Assembly: GCA_019136395.1 (NCBI GenBank)
Contig: JAGVUH010000529.1
Coordinates: 1-6,459, forward strand
DNA: 6,459 bases
DNA from: Gammaproteobacteria bacterium
GTDB taxonomy: Bacteria; Pseudomonadota; Gammaproteobacteria; Chromatiales; Chromatiaceae
Direction of reading: 5' to 3'
Part shown: piece after piece, positions 6,057 through 6,459 of the stretch
Layout of the letters: every line of letters begins with the position of its first letter
How positions within the stretch are numbered: the first letter of the stretch is position 1
Position numbers and translations under genes: made by a program
The notes under the pieces: model-generated
What the model was told of the DNA's origin: nothing
The model's input: only the letters and a program-made list of their open reading frames with translations
Database searches by the model: none

Positions 6057-6458
6057 TCAGGGGCGGAAGACATCTTCTAGGCAATCCGCATCCAGGATCC
6101 GGTCAACCCATTGATTGATATCCTCCTCGGAGGCCGAGGCAATGCGGGCCAGCACTTCGGGCGGCAGGGGATCAAAGCGCCGGGATAAGAGTCGTTGCAG
6201 AATCAGCGCCTCGCCTTCCTTTTTGCCTTCCTTTTTGCCCTCCTTTCTGCCTTCCTTTTGGCCTTCCTGTTTGTACTCCTTGGCCCACTGATCAAATTTT
6301 TCCGCCAGGGTCATTTTCAGTTCCTCCAAGCCACGAATGTCGGGGATGATGAGGGTGTTCTTGCTGCGACGGCGCAGCAGGGCCCGAATCCACAGGGCGA
6401 AGATGCGTTTGAGTTCCGGCTGGCCCGCCAGCCAGTCATTGAGCAGATCAATCAGCCG
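6057..6458 (-). CDS. Rpn family recombination-promoting nuclease/putative transposase, C-terminal part
   Basis: The frame enters from the right edge and is open from 6458 to a TGA at 6059-6057, about 133 residues. It has no start in the window; a TTG at 6329 is internal, since coding similarity continues upstream of it (LKRIFALWIRALLRRR, then IIPDIRGLEELKMTLAEKFDQW). This layout, a basic helical stretch, a 'MTLAEKFDQWAKEYKQEG' helix, a run of (K/R)KEG repeats, then LLSRRFDPLPPEVLARIASAS and a terminal Leu-Glu-x-Val-Phe, is the C-terminal half of Rpn/PD-(D/E)XK family proteins. E. coli RpnA-type members are DNA endonucleases that stimulate RecA-independent recombination. The N-terminal catalytic domain is outside the window, so activity cannot be judged. 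These genes are common in multiple copies in many bacterial genomes. Here it converges with the WYL fragment. Confidence 0.75.
   Translation of the reverse strand, partial: RLIDLLNDWLAGQPELKRIFALWIRALLRRRSKNTLIIPDIRGLEELKMTLAEKFDQWAKEYKQEGQKEGRKEGKKEGKKEGEALILQRLLSRRFDPLPPEVLARIASASEEDINQWVDRILDADCLEDVFRP
6213..6272 (-). repeat. 12-bp tandem repeat encoding Lys-Glu-Gly units in the Rpn gene
   Basis: Five consecutive 12-base units start at 6213, 6225, 6237, 6249 and 6261 (+ strand GCCTTCCTTTTT and close variants; the first two are identical). On the coding strand each gives a four-residue unit of the type KKEG, RKEG or QKEG, making a highly charged probably helical linker. Unit length is a multiple of three, so copy-number change keeps the frame. 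Confidence 0.85.
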
Positions 6459-6459
6459 C

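Noticed and set aside
6057..6329. Complete small protein of 90 residues starting at TTG 6329
   Set aside because: The same frame stays open to the right edge and keeps Rpn-family sequence upstream of the TTG, so this is the tail of a longer gene.

Overview
The window looks like a chromosomal segment of a GC-rich gammaproteobacterium. The evidence is an rppH-ptsP pair, a dCTP deaminase with a gammaproteobacterial-type sequence, and a tRNA-Lys with encoded CCA. The simple hexanucleotide repeats and an Rpn-family protein with Lys-Glu-Gly repeats are compatible with a purple sulfur bacterium (Chromatiaceae-like). That placement is an impression from protein sequence, not a demonstrated assignment.

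Layout. Bases 1-4353 are ordinary core genome, all on the + strand: the last 63 codons of a family 5 peptide-type ABC transporter solute-binding protein, rppH (Nudix RNA pyrophosphohydrolase), ptsP (GAF-containing Enzyme I of the nitrogen PTS), dcd (dCTP deaminase), and a tRNA-Lys(TTT) with its own promoter. From about 4354 the character changes to accessory DNA. A complete tyrosine recombinase on the - strand ends 22 bp after the tRNA and shares its last codons with the tRNA's terminator. Directly behind the integrase start lies the C-terminal half of a WYL-domain regulator with no N-terminal half. Convergent with it is the C-terminal part of an Rpn/PD-(D/E)XK family protein that runs off the right edge.

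How the parts relate. rppH and ptsP are a conserved neighbour pair: 5'-end-dependent mRNA decay and nitrogen-linked phosphorelay. A possible terminator between them suggests partly independent transcription here. dcd supplies dUMP precursor. The tRNA-Lys is the likely attachment gene for the integrase. The most interesting structure is an exact 24-nt copy of the tRNA-Lys anticodon arm, 85 bp upstream inside the tRNA leader and embedded in a degenerate tRNA-like sequence. It is either a decayed tandem tRNA-Lys or a leftover attachment core. Together with the WYL gene cut off exactly at the integrase start, this suggests a decayed tRNA-Lys integration locus reduced mainly to its integrase.

I see no CRISPR array, insertion sequence, rRNA or complete new multi-gene system in this window. 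No stretch longer than about 300 bases lacks a gene. The longest gaps are 920-1101, 3367-3528 and 4099-4277, and their contents are described in the entries.
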